From contig NZ_FZNY01000001.1 in the NCBI RefSeq assembly GCF_900188275.1, positions 1,426,001 to 1,490,000 on the forward strand: DNA of 64,000 nucleotides. Direction: 5' to 3'. The DNA comes from Dokdonia pacifica. GTDB taxonomy: Bacteria > Bacteroidota > Bacteroidia > Flavobacteriales > Flavobacteriaceae. Position 1 is the stretch's first letter. Every line of letters starts with the position of its first letter. Under the pieces are notes generated by a model, which was not told where the DNA came from, searched no databases, and saw only the letters and a list, made by a program, of their open reading frames with translations. Both the position numbers and the translations under genes were made by a program. Positions 44,001 through 50,850 of the stretch are shown here, piece by piece.

Positions 44001-44593
44001 ATTGTGCCGCTGGTGATTTAACACTTACCATCAATCTTGATAACTATCCAGAAGAAACTGCTTGGACATTAACATCCGGAGGAGCAACAGTAGCTAGTAA
44101 TAGTTATTCTACTGCAAATCCAGATGGATCTACAGTGGTTGAAAATATTAATGGATTAAGTTCTGGAGATTATACTTTTACGATTACTGATTCTTTTGGT
44201 GATGGTATTTGTTGCGGATTTGGTAATGGATCTTATACGCTAGAAAGTTCTGAAGGCGTGATTGCTTCTGGAGGTGATTTTGGAGCTTCTGATGTGACTG
44301 CTTTTTGTGTAGACGATACAAAGTCTCAAGCATTAAGAACACAAACACTCGCTAGAGAAGATAATAATCTGTTTAGAATATTCCCTAATCCAGCTGAAAG
44401 AATACTTAATATTGATGTACAAGACAAAACAATAGACAATATCAAAGTATTCTCTATGCTAGGAATGCTCGTAAGTGAAATAAATGATTCAGATATTCGA
44501 AGTATTGATGTGTCTAATTATAAATCAGGAACCTATTTTGTTAGGATTACTTCTGGTGATATTACTATCACAAGAAGATTCATAAAGAAATAA
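41084..44593 (+). CDS. large T9SS-secreted protein with FN3 and tandem MAM-like domains
   Basis: 1169 aa. Signal peptide of ~20 residues (ending TVYAQ). Residues ~80-525 form a beta-propeller-like region (repeated GYYITAN, HIGEYMNGS). Then a fibronectin type III domain (~530-620), two near-identical ~170-residue MAM/jelly-roll domains (~625-795 and ~800-965, each with FPYSESFES/FPYAESFES and LRFNRVTGGTWQADVAIDDI), a further beta domain, and a C-terminal type A T9SS sorting domain (FRIFPNPAERIL, GTYFVRITSGD). It is a surface or extracellular adhesin/binding protein. The gene interrupts the tRNA array on the opposite strand and ends at a clear terminator. Confidence 0.85.
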   Translation: MKKITLFILCLFGAFTVYAQDGSMSPTSYGQAEYMREIPALSSMDNIIAAAGFEHVAPPKRRGSNTFIPGKGLPAGPDPLLQKQGEVQAIQGRAPVASFGAHQGTVLNDPTGAIGPNHYVYAFNSGFGILDRSGNVLLPEASLGTIFPGETLGDPVVVYDRYADRFIIMQFSNTPNGFLIAVGQGPDPVNDGWFTYRFNTGSFPDYEKLSIWSDGYYITANKDQGSITTSEVVFAVERDEMLVGNPNAQLIGFPLPGASNNGFYSPGGFNATGPTLPPVGVPHPIVYMQDDSWSGVSQDHLKVWDISVNWNNPTSSSISSPQQINTASFDAVFNGGSFNNLDEPGSGPNIDAIQATMMYMTNYRRFGTHNSAVMNFVVDVSGNDTRAGIRWYELRQTGDNQPWTIYQEGTYSQPSYSVFCGSIGMDFQGNIGLGYTIVSNSIFTSLRYTGRLASDPLGTMTVAEQNIVDGNAQTNRPDGRYGDYSQLTIDPTDDLTFWHIGEYMNGSAATVRKSHVAAFQIGSAVPDSDPPSTPTSLAASNTTATSTDLSWNASTDNIGVTGYDVYQDGVVVGTASGTSFTVTGLSPTTTYSFFVIAKDAAGNQSGQSNSVSVTTGAITACTGGISSFPYSESFESSLGDWTQATGDDLNWTRDSGGTPSNNTGPSSGADGAFYIYVEASGNGTGFPNKQAIINSPCYDLSNETEATFSFQYHMFGSSDAGSIALEASNDNGLSWTAIWSQTGNQGNQWNTVSLNLAAYVGSGVQLRFNRVTGGTWQADVAIDDIALTTSGGGPGTGCSGGITAFPYAESFESSLGAWSQATGDDLNWTRDSGGTPSNNTGPSTGADGAFYVYVEASGNGTGFPNKQAILNSPCFDLNSASQATFSFQYHMFGSTDAGSIDLEASNDDGNTWTSIWNQTGNQGNQWNTVTLDLAAYVGGGLQLRFNRVTGGTWQADVAIDDISLTTDGGPGNDCAAGDLTLTINLDNYPEETAWTLTSGGATVASNSYSTANPDGSTVVENINGLSSGDYTFTITDSFGDGICCGFGNGSYTLESSEGVIASGGDFGASDVTAFCVDDTKSQALRTQTLAREDNNLFRIFPNPAERILNIDVQDKTIDNIKVFSMLGMLVSEINDSDIRSIDVSNYKSGTYFVRITSGDITITRRFIKK
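42948..43980 (+). repeat. tandem duplication of the MAM-like domain
   Basis: Two ~510-bp units (about 42948-43459 and 43470-43980) are highly similar in DNA, e.g. both include AACTGGACGCGYGATTCTGG and ACATGGCAAGCAGATGTTGC. The low divergence suggests a recent duplication or gene conversion. Confidence 0.85.
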
Positions 44594-44612
44594 CCAACGT
44601 TATTTTTAGTAT

Positions 44613-44643
44613 AAGATGCCTCCCTATTGGGAGGCATTTTTTA
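44613..44643 (+). terminator. terminator after the secreted protein
   Basis: GATGCCTCCC and GGGAGGCATT pair across TATT, followed by TTTTTAT. Confidence 0.93.
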
Positions 44644-44657
44644 TGCTAAAAAAATAA

Positions 44658-44730
44658 GGGTGTTTTCGGGATTCGAACCCTGTTATCTAGATTCACAGTC
44701 TAGCACTTTACCACATAAGTTAAAAACACC
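44658..44730 (-). tRNA. tRNA-His (GTG), copy 1; left direct repeat
   Basis: Minus strand: acceptor GGTGTTT/AAACACC, anticodon arm CTAGA-CTGTGAA-TCTAG (GTG), T loop TTCGAAT. Two T-stem pairs are mismatched. The discriminator is C73, as in His tRNA. The 73-nt sequence is identical to 48239-48311. Confidence 0.8.
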
Positions 44731-44881
44731 ATATTGCACTCATAACAATGAATTTTTGATATTCTAATAGAGTTTAAATCATGTTAAGAACTTTTAAATA
44801 TTTAGTTATTTTTATTGAAGTGCTAATCTTCTCAAAAACTTATCTTACAGGCTAATAGTAGAATAAAATATAATTTAAATT

Positions 44882-46924
44882 ATGAGATTAGAACATCTTT
44901 ATTCTTTACGTAGTAACTTTATGGTGATTGGTTTAACTGGTCGTACAGGATCTGGTTGTTCAACAATTGCAAAACTTCTTTCCGGACCATATTCTGACTT
45001 GAAAGAAGAAGGTTTAAGAGAATTTAGTTCGGAAGAAGATTTAAATTCAACTTTTTCTAGAAAATATAGCATCATTAATAATTTTATGGAAACTGGTAAA
45101 AATTGGATTCCATTTAATGTTATTAGTTATAAAGATGTCCTCCTTCTTTATTTGATAAAAAGATATGGAACAAAAAACTTTGGATTGTGGCGAATCCTCA
45201 AAGAATATTATAGAGAATCTAATAAAGAAGATAATACCAATATTATTCGAAAAACATTTGAGGAGTTAAAACAAATAGAATTTAGACATAAAGTTATTAT
45301 AGAGGATATAAAATCATTAAAAGAATTTACTGAGATTAAGTCTTCAGATGATTTAGTAAAATTAAATAATGTTTTTTTTGACCAACCTTTTAGAGAGTTA
45401 AGTGATGAGGTGTTTAATATTCTTCAAGTTAATGGATATTACAGAAGAGCGTATTTACTTCATAATATTTCTTGTAATATAAGACAATCAGGAAACCCTA
45501 GAGGTGGAATAAAAAAAAATATTTCAAATCTCTTTGAGATTGCTAGTATAATAAATCGAATTATAAAAGCTAAAAAACATATTAATAATAGTGCTCCAAC
45601 AAGAATAGTAATCGATTCGTTGCGTAATTCACTAGAAATAATGTTTTTTAAAGAACGTTATTCAGGGTTTTACATGTTATCAACTAAGGATGTACTTGGC
45701 AATTCAAGAGATAGAATTGAAACAAGATTACCCAAATCTATAGGTGATAAGTCTAAGCGCGAGGGTATAGTGCAAAAAATATTAAGTTTAGATAACACTG
45801 AGTATAAGACAAAAGATTTCTCAAAAGGTATTTTTTCTTCACCAGACGTTGAAAATTGCATTCAAAAAAGTGATTATCATATTTTAAATCTTAAAAAAGA
45901 GAATGTTGATAAATACCTAGATATCTACAGTCCACCATATGGTAAATTGAATTTTTTAACTCGCGAAGAACAATTACTTAAATTAATTGCTTTAATATCC
46001 CAGCCTGGAATTATAACCCCTAGTTCTGTAGAAAGATCAATGCAAGTTGCTAATTCTGCAAAACTCAACTCAGGATGTATCTCAAGAAATGTAGGGGCAA
46101 CAATTACTGATTCTTCATTCCATGTTAAGTCAATTGGATGGAATGATGTGGCAAAGGGCCATACACCTTGTAATCTTAGAAATGTTGAGGATATAATTTC
46201 CCCAATATCAAAAGATTTGTTAGATAACTCTCAACATTATAGTCCTTTTGAAAAAGGAGAAGTTTCAGATAATTCTTCTTATAAATACAAGAATGAAAAT
46301 CCAGGGAATTTTAAAGATGCACTTACTGATTATTTTAAAAACTCTTTAGATTCCAAGAAAAATGATTTAAATGGGAAACCTTGCGCTTTTTGCTTTAAAA
46401 CTGTGCATAATCATTATGAAGGAGAAGCTAATCAAGTGCATACAAGATCATTACATGCGGAAGAGAATGCAATGCTTCAAATTACTAAACTAGGAGGACA
46501 AGGTGTCGAGAACGGAATCCTTTTCACTACCGCGAGTCCTTGTGAATTGTGTTCTAAAAAAGCATATCAACTAGGAATAAATACAATTTATTTTATAGAT
46601 CCTTATCCAGGTATTTCGAATGATCAAATTCTTAGGGGAGGAAGAAATGAGACACAACCGAAAATGATACCTTTTTCAGGAGCGATTGGTTTAGCTTATC
46701 ATAAATGTTATGATGCTTTTATGTCATATAAGGACGAGGTTACTATGACCTTAGAAATGGAGGTAGATAACAAAATTGGAATTCAATTTAAAGAACTATT
46801 AAAGTCTATTAAAAAGAAAGATAACCAAATAAGTGATTTATTAAGCAAAACACTTGATTTTACAGATGATGACGTAGTTGCTTTATTATCAAAAGCTTTA
46901 AAAGGAGATAAAGGTAAAAGTTAG
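44882..46924 (+). CDS. AvcD-like anti-phage dCTP/dCMP deaminase with P-loop domain
   Basis: 680 aa. The N-terminal kinase-like P-loop is GLTGRTGSGCST (Walker A about residues 20-28), followed by a long helical middle. The C-terminal cytidine-deaminase zinc site is H525-A-E527 in LHAEENAML and P553-C-E-L-C557. This two-domain layout is that of AvcD/anti-phage dCTP deaminases, which deplete dCTP on infection. The two genes that follow on the strand (HATPase and STAS-like) suggest an unusual regulated version. The module lies between two identical tRNA-His copies within the tRNA array. Confidence 0.82.
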   Translation: MRLEHLYSLRSNFMVIGLTGRTGSGCSTIAKLLSGPYSDLKEEGLREFSSEEDLNSTFSRKYSIINNFMETGKNWIPFNVISYKDVLLLYLIKRYGTKNFGLWRILKEYYRESNKEDNTNIIRKTFEELKQIEFRHKVIIEDIKSLKEFTEIKSSDDLVKLNNVFFDQPFRELSDEVFNILQVNGYYRRAYLLHNISCNIRQSGNPRGGIKKNISNLFEIASIINRIIKAKKHINNSAPTRIVIDSLRNSLEIMFFKERYSGFYMLSTKDVLGNSRDRIETRLPKSIGDKSKREGIVQKILSLDNTEYKTKDFSKGIFSSPDVENCIQKSDYHILNLKKENVDKYLDIYSPPYGKLNFLTREEQLLKLIALISQPGIITPSSVERSMQVANSAKLNSGCISRNVGATITDSSFHVKSIGWNDVAKGHTPCNLRNVEDIISPISKDLLDNSQHYSPFEKGEVSDNSSYKYKNENPGNFKDALTDYFKNSLDSKKNDLNGKPCAFCFKTVHNHYEGEANQVHTRSLHAEENAMLQITKLGGQGVENGILFTTASPCELCSKKAYQLGINTIYFIDPYPGISNDQILRGGRNETQPKMIPFSGAIGLAYHKCYDAFMSYKDEVTMTLEMEVDNKIGIQFKELLKSIKKKDNQISDLLSKTLDFTDDDVVALLSKALKGDKGKS

Positions 46925-46951
46925 AATACTAAACAAAAGATTATAAATAAT

Positions 46952-47833
46952 TTGATTAAAGAGATCACAAAAATATTTCCAGCAAAAATAACTTCTGAAA
47001 TATCAGGATATAATAATTTAATAAATTTTTATCGTCAACTTGAATTTCTGGAAAATAGTAATGTAATATTAGATTTACGAAATACATATTGGTTTGAAGC
47101 AAATCTTTGTGCAGCTCTTGGTGCTATGATTGAATTTTTAAAGAAGCGTAATAACTCAGTCCAAATTGTAAATATTAGAGCTCCTAAGGACATTTTGGCA
47201 AGGAATGGTTTTCTTAAATCTTATGGTTATGAACGTCCAAAATTTACACACAATACAGAGATTGAGTATAGAACATTTAAGGAACATCAAGGAAAAAATT
47301 TTTCCAATTATGTAGATAATGAAGTTTTAAATAATGAAGATTTCCCTAAAGTCTCTCCGTTATTAAATAAAAAAATAAATCAAAGTATCTGTGAACTATT
47401 CGAGAATGCAAGAACACACGGTCTATGTGAAAATATGCATACTTGTGGACAATACTTTCCAACTAAATCCACAATGGATTTTACAATTGTTGATTTAGGA
47501 CAAACTATTAAAACTAATGTTAATAATTTTTTGAATGAATCTTTAAATGGAGCTGATTGTATAGAGTGGGCAATGAAAGAAAATAATACGACTAAAACAG
47601 GTAATGTTAGTGGTGGTTTAGGGTTAGCTTTGATTTTTGATTTTATAGAGAAAAATAAGGGGAAAATCCAAATAGTTTCGTCAGATGGTTATTGGGAATT
47701 TAGAAAAGGAAAAATAAAAAAGGAAACTTTAGATTCTTCATTTCCTGGTACTATTGCTAATCTTGAGTTTAATTTTTCGGACACAAAATCTTATATGTTA
47801 AAAGAAGAGGTAGATATCGACAATATTTTTTAA
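46952..47833 (+). CDS. HATPase-domain protein with N-terminal STAS-like region
   Basis: 293 aa from a TTG start (MIKEITK). Residues ~20-100 look like a STAS-type fold (VILDLRNTYWFEANLCAALGAMI). The later part has a GHKL/histidine-kinase-like ATPase signature: NQSICELFENARTHG (N box), FTIVDLGQTI and SGGLGLALIFDFI (G box). No receiver or phosphoacceptor is present, so it resembles anti-sigma-type serine kinases paired with STAS proteins. It lies 27 bp after the deaminase gene and 19 bp before the STAS-like gene. Confidence 0.78.
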   Translation: MIKEITKIFPAKITSEISGYNNLINFYRQLEFLENSNVILDLRNTYWFEANLCAALGAMIEFLKKRNNSVQIVNIRAPKDILARNGFLKSYGYERPKFTHNTEIEYRTFKEHQGKNFSNYVDNEVLNNEDFPKVSPLLNKKINQSICELFENARTHGLCENMHTCGQYFPTKSTMDFTIVDLGQTIKTNVNNFLNESLNGADCIEWAMKENNTTKTGNVSGGLGLALIFDFIEKNKGKIQIVSSDGYWEFRKGKIKKETLDSSFPGTIANLEFNFSDTKSYMLKEEVDIDNIF

Positions 47834-47852
47834 TTTTGCGTAACTTAAGAAA

Positions 47853-48161
47853 ATGGATTCAATAATAGTTTTTAATATTATACACGGTAATTTTGCTGTA
47901 ACAACTGATGATGGTAATAACATCTTTGCTATGGTTGATGAGTATCTTGAAAAAAAGGAGAAGGTTATATTAGACTTTAAAGGTATATCTATAGTAACAA
48001 CTGCTTTCCTTAATGCTGCCATTGGACAATTATACCATAAATTTAGTTCCGAAGATATAAGTCCATACCTTATACTTAATAATGTTGATGATGAGGATTT
48101 AATCCTTTTCAAAAAAGTGACTAACAGAGCTAAACAATATTTTGCACAGAAAGAAAGTTGA
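47853..48161 (+). CDS. STAS-like (DUF4325-type) protein
   Basis: 102 aa. Matches the DUF4325 pattern: VILDFKGISIVTTAFLNAAIG followed by a C-terminal helix LFKKVTNRAKQYF. STAS-like domains partner HATPase proteins in partner-switch regulation. It is the last gene of the deaminase operon. The right-hand tRNA-His copy starts 77 bp downstream. Confidence 0.8.
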   Translation: MDSIIVFNIIHGNFAVTTDDGNNIFAMVDEYLEKKEKVILDFKGISIVTTAFLNAAIGQLYHKFSSEDISPYLILNNVDDEDLILFKKVTNRAKQYFAQKES

Positions 48162-48238
48162 AAATCTATTATTATAATTTACCTTCTTTTCCATATAAGA
48201 TGTTTGAAAACATTTATAATTAGAACATATAATTTTTA

Positions 48239-48311
48239 GGGTGTTTTCGGGATTCGAACCCTGTTATCTAGATTCACAGTCTAGCACTTTACCACATAAG
48301 TTAAAAACACC
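48239..48311 (-). tRNA. tRNA-His (GTG), copy 2; right direct repeat
   Basis: Same 73 nt as 44658-44730, with matching flank ATRTTGYACTCATAA on one side. The copies bracket the 3.5-kb deaminase module as direct repeats. Confidence 0.82.
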
Positions 48312-48343
48312 ATGTTGTACTCATAAGAAGTACATTTTATAGA

Positions 48344-48413
48344 TAACCTGATAGGATTCGAACCTATACCGCCAGAGTCAAAGTCTAGTATGCTGCCGTT
48401 ACATCACAGGTTA
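48344..48413 (-). tRNA. tRNA-Gln (TTG)
   Basis: Acceptor TAACCTG/CAGGTTA, anticodon arm CTAGA-CTTTGAC-TCTGG, T arm ATAGG-TTCGAAT-CCTAT. Confidence 0.82.
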
Positions 48414-48444
48414 ATATGATACCTAAGAATAGGTGTGATTTTGC

Positions 48445-48515
48445 AGATCTAAAAGGAGTTGAACCCTTACCCCAAGGTTCGTAGCCTTGTGTGCTATCCA
48501 TTACACCATAGATCT
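48445..48515 (-). tRNA. tRNA-Arg (ACG)
   Basis: Acceptor AGATCTA/TAGATCT, D arm with TAATGGATAGC, anticodon arm CAAGG-CTACGAA-CCTTG, T arm AAGGG/CCTTT. Confidence 0.85.
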
Positions 48516-48520
48516 AAATG

Positions 48521-48598
48521 GTACGCCACGTTACATAGAGATCAAGAAACTAGAAGGTAACCTATACCCATATATTCTATGTGAGATTCGTAGCGTAC
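48521..48598 (-). ncRNA. 78-nt foldable element, possible decayed tRNA
   Basis: GTACGC/GCGTAC closes an element with an inner CATAG/CTATG stem. No D or T loop is readable. It is in the position of a tRNA gene in the array. Confidence 0.3.
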
Positions 48599-48651
48599 TT
48601 CCCAACTAAAGTTTGTTAGGCTAATGAACGTATGTGGTATAACGCTTTTAT

Positions 48652-48716
48652 ATGCTTTCGAGAAATCGAACTTGTAAGATTCACGACCTTAGGGAGAGCG
48701 AAGCGTTAAAGCGTAC
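48652..48716. repeat. composite palindromic repeat, degenerate copy
   Basis: GCTTTCGAGAAATCGAAC, AAGATTCACGACC and GAGAGCGAAGCGTTAAAGCG; the central palindrome is mutated to TTTCGAGAAA. Confidence 0.6.
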
Positions 48717-48748
48717 TCAGAAAGAATCACATACGATTATTATTTTAA

Positions 48749-48779
48749 TAAAAACGATTTGAGAATACTGTCGTTTTGA
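48749..48779 (-). terminator. terminator at the 3' end of the large structured RNA
   Basis: AAAACGA and TCGTTTT form a 7-bp stem with AT flanks on both sides. Confidence 0.55.
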
Positions 48780-49110
48780 ATATGCTTTCCAAGGATTATA
48801 GCAATGCTTTCCCTTGTTTTCCACGCTTTTCCTCTTCGCATTGAGGAAGCACGTACATACCCGATGCCTGATTACAATGTAACTGTTCGGCAACTTAGAC
48901 TAGGCTTGCATAGCGGTTCTATGTCCGCACTTTGCAACTACAGGGGTTGGCTCCCCCACCATTAACAAGCGTCTCCCTTACGAGCGGCTTGCGAGAATGT
49001 TTACCACATACTAAAGGCTTGCGGCCTCTAATATCCCATATATTGCAATGGGTTTAGGCAACTACTAACTGTTACAACGCCTGAAGTCTTTTGCGTTTGA
49101 TTGTTGCAGA

Positions 49111-49200
49111 TTGAACTGCTGTCCTGTAGATTAAATATCTACTGCTCTACCAGCTGAGCTAAAAAACATGGAATGTTTTTCTGGGACTCGAACCCAGGTA
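49111..49200 (-). tRNA. tRNA halves in permuted order
   Basis: On the minus strand a T arm CTGGG-TTCGAGT-CCCAG with acceptor AAAAACA is followed after TTCCA by TGTTTTT and a standard D arm (AGCTCAGCTGGTAGAGC) and an anticodon-like arm GTAGA-TATTTAA-TCTAC. The acceptor strands AAAAACA and TGTTTTT are perfectly complementary, i.e. the 3' half precedes the 5' half. Confidence 0.5.
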
Positions 49201-49635
49201 TACAAGTTGACCTTAGGAGAAGGGCTTCAGAGATGGCTTCATGGATTTTGGCCCACAAAATACCAACCTTCTCCTTGCAAGCTTCTCAGCTCACCGTATT
49301 TTTAAATCACCGGGCAGTTTCCTGCTGGGTAACCTATCGTACTGCTACCAGCACCGCACTAATGGATAGTTAATACGTTACCAAATAGCTACAACTTTTC
49401 CTATTGATGTCTCCATCTCAAGCCTATTTTTAAGTTGGCTATATCTCCCTAAATCTTCTCAGCGGTTACCCCTGAATCTTCATAGAAATATGTTTGTTGC
49501 TTGCTTACGTGTACTCTTTTCTTTACAGAGAAAAGTCTCCATATGCTGTGCCAGCATACAGATTTATCCTTGTTACCAAGTTTATCTAAGGACTATAAGC
49601 AGCCCTCACCTTATCAAAATGTGATAAGGGTATTG

Positions 49636-49709
49636 TGCTCCACCTTGGATTCGAACCAAGAAATCGCAGGTTTTAAGCCTGATGCCTTTTCCGTTTGGCC
49701 AGAGGAGCA
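49636..49709 (-). tRNA. tRNA-Leu (TAA), short variable region
   Basis: Acceptor TGCTCC/GGAGCA, anticodon arm CAGG-CTTAAAA-CCTG region (TAA), T arm CTTGG-TTCGAAT-CCAAG. The variable region is only ~6 nt, unlike normal bacterial tRNA-Leu. Confidence 0.75.
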
Positions 49710-49730
49710 TTATATAGTACAGAAAGAGAG

Positions 49731-49770
49731 ATTCCCTTTGACTTCGCTCAGGATAAACTTCTCATCTCTC
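49731..49770. repeat. REP-like insert in a partial tRNA-Leu T arm
   Basis: GAGAGATTC then CTTCGCTCAGGATAAACTTC and CATCTCTC. The flanks GAGAG/CTCTC equal the T stem of the tRNA-Leu(TAG) that follows at 49815, so the REP seems to replace the T loop of a duplicate 3' end. Confidence 0.6.
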
Positions 49771-49814
49771 TGTTTAATTTATATAGCATTGCTATTAAAA
49801 ACAGCTATAAATAG

Positions 49815-49887
49815 TACAGGAAGAGAGATTCGAACTCTCAAAAGCTTGATTCTAAATCAAGAGCGTCTACCGTTCCGCCATTCCTGC
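49815..49887 (-). tRNA. tRNA-Leu (TAG), short variable region
   Basis: Acceptor GCAGGAA/TTCCTGT, anticodon arm CTTGA-TTTAGAA-TCAAG, T arm GAGAG/CTCTC. Variable region ~6 nt, again short for Leu. Confidence 0.8.
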
Positions 49888-49896
49888 AATTTGTTG

Positions 49897-49968
49897 TATT
49901 CCGTAGGGGAATCGAACCCCTAATTCCACATAGAAAGTGTGGCGTCTTCACCATTTGACCAACGGAAC
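49897..49968 (-). tRNA. tRNA-Glu (TTC)
   Basis: Acceptor GTTCCGT/ACGGAAT, anticodon arm CCACA-CTTTCTA-TGTGG, T arm AGGGG/CCCCT. Confidence 0.88.
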
Positions 49969-49974
49969 AATAAG

Positions 49975-50046
49975 TTGGAGTATCAGGATTCGAACCTGAG
50001 ACCTCTACCATGTAAGGGTAGCACTCTACCACTGAGTTATACTCCA
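49975..50046 (-). tRNA. tRNA-Val (TAC)
   Basis: Acceptor TGGAGTA/TACTCCA, anticodon arm CTACC-CTTACAT-GGTAG, T arm TCAGG/CCTGA. Confidence 0.9.
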
Positions 50047-50057
50047 GTATAAATTGT

Positions 50058-50129
50058 TGGGGCATTAGGACTCGAACCTAAAACCTCTGGTTAATGAGAC
50101 CAGCACGCTAGCCAATTGCGTCATACCCC
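50058..50129 (-). tRNA. tRNA-Met or tRNA-Ile2 (CAT)
   Basis: Acceptor GGGGTAT/ATGCCCC, anticodon arm CTGGT-CTCATTA-ACCAG, T arm TTAGG/CCTAA. Whether C34 is lysidine-modified (Ile2) cannot be told. Confidence 0.85.
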
Positions 50130-50168
50130 AAGTTTATAGTAAATGCATTATTATAATATGTAACATAA

Positions 50169-50223
50169 AGCACTCGTCTGAACCTTCTACCATATAGGGG
50201 TAGCGCTCAGACGTAAGTGTGCT
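50169..50223 (-). tRNA. tRNA remnant with Val-like anticodon arm
   Basis: Nested stems AGCAC/GTGCT, CGTCTGA/TCAGACG and CTACC-CCTATAT-GGTAG. The anticodon arm differs from the neighbouring tRNA-Val by two loop bases. No T arm. Confidence 0.5.
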
Positions 50224-50242
50224 CTTGTTGTTATATAATTGT

Positions 50243-50314
50243 TGAGGTATTGGGACTCGAACCCAAAACCCCCGCGGCATCAGCACGGTGCGCTAACCAA
50301 TTGCGCCATACCTC
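50243..50314 (-). tRNA. tRNA-Ile (GAT)
   Basis: Acceptor GAGGTAT/ATACCTC, anticodon arm CCGTG-CTGATGC-CGCGG, T arm TTGGG/CCCAA. Confidence 0.9.
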
Positions 50315-50353
50315 ATTGAAAATCAAATTCAAGAATACTTTATTTGATTCTTT

Positions 50354-50425
50354 TGTCTAAGAGGCAGGATTCGAACCTGCAACCTCCCGCATCCAAAGCG
50401 GGTAAACAGCCATTGTTATTCTCCT
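50354..50425 (-). tRNA. tRNA-Pro (TGG)
   Basis: Acceptor CTAGGAG/CTCTTAG, anticodon arm CCCGC-TTTGGAT-GCGGG, T arm GCAGG/CCTGC. Confidence 0.9.
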
Positions 50426-50539
50426 AGATATTACAGTATATATCCATACTGTTTTTGATATCTAGGGATTATGTATTGCGATCATAATCCCTAGATGAAA
50501 GCCCTTTCTAGACTCTATTTGTTTTGCAGTTCCGATGGG

Positions 50540-50578
50540 ATTCCCTTCGATTTCGCTCAGGATAAACTTCTCATCCCG
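50540..50578. repeat. REP-like insert in a partial tRNA-Asp T arm
   Basis: GGGATTC, CCTTCGATTTCGCTCAGGAT and CATCCC follow a copy of GCAGTTCCGATGGGATTC, the 3' end of the tRNA-Asp at 50591. Same insert as at 49731. Confidence 0.6.
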
Positions 50579-50590
50579 CATGCTGCTTTG

Positions 50591-50663
50591 CAGTACCGAT
50601 GGGATTCGAACCCACAACCTTCCGAGAGACAGTCGGGTGCACTAGCCGTTGTGCTACGATACT
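50591..50663 (-). tRNA. tRNA-Asp (GTC)
   Basis: Acceptor AGTATCG/CGGTACT, D arm GCAC/GTGC, anticodon arm CCGA-CTGTCTC-TCGG, T arm GTGGG/CCCAT. Confidence 0.85.
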
Positions 50664-50666
50664 ATA

Positions 50667-50737
50667 AATACCTACTAAGATTCGAACTTAGACTTAGGGA
50701 TTAGAAATCCTTTGTGCTTCCGTTACACCATAGGTAT
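50667..50737 (-). tRNA. tRNA-Arg (TCT)
   Basis: Acceptor ATACCTA/TAGGTAT, anticodon loop TTTCTAA, T arm CTAAG/CTTAG. One anticodon-stem mismatch. Confidence 0.8.
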
Positions 50738-50772
50738 GTGTTGATCTACCAATAAGATCATTATCACTGTTG

Positions 50773-50844
50773 AGCAGTTACTGAGATTCGAACTCAGACC
50801 TAAAGAGTGGAAGTCTATTATGCTGCCATTAACACCATAACTGC
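50773..50844 (-). tRNA. tRNA-Gly (TCC)
   Basis: Acceptor GCAGTTA/TAACTGC, anticodon arm ATAGA-CTTCCAC-TCTTT with one mismatch, T arm CTGAG/CTCAG. Alternative foldings could read the loop one base aside. Confidence 0.72.
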
Positions 50845-50850
50845 TTATTG

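Larger units (their letters stand above)
48749..49635 (-). ncRNA. candidate large structured RNA (GOLLD/ROOL-like) within the tRNA array
   Basis: About 0.89 kb without any credible ORF, between tRNA-Leu(TAA) and the composite repeat. The minus strand has many stable hairpins with GNRA-type loops (GCAG-GAAA-CTGC; CTTG-GTAA-CAAG), others such as TATGCTG/CAGCATA, CTTTTCT/AGAAAAG, GGGG/CCCC around AGCCAA, GCGG/CCGC, and it stops at AAAACGA/TCGTTTT (48751-48777), a terminator for the minus strand. In its middle (49111-49200) are tRNA halves in reversed order. GOLLD and ROOL RNAs are large, ornate and lie beside phage tRNA clusters, which makes them the best comparison; no alignment was possible, so class membership is open. 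Confidence 0.5.

Noticed and set aside
44658-48311. Transposon or IS with terminal repeats
   Set aside because: The flanking repeats are whole tRNA genes in direct orientation and no transposase or integrase lies between them.
48749-49635. tmRNA (ssrA), possibly permuted
   Set aside because: No tag frame such as ALAA was seen and the D-arm is of normal tRNA type; kept only as an unclassified structured RNA.
49200-49640. Group I intron in a tRNA gene
   Set aside because: No clear P/Q/R/S core or split anticodon arm found; tRNA pieces are in reversed order.
49501-49923. 140-aa plus-strand frame and other long frames over 49-51 kb
   Set aside because: They are antisense to tRNA genes and the structured RNA; no protein-like features.
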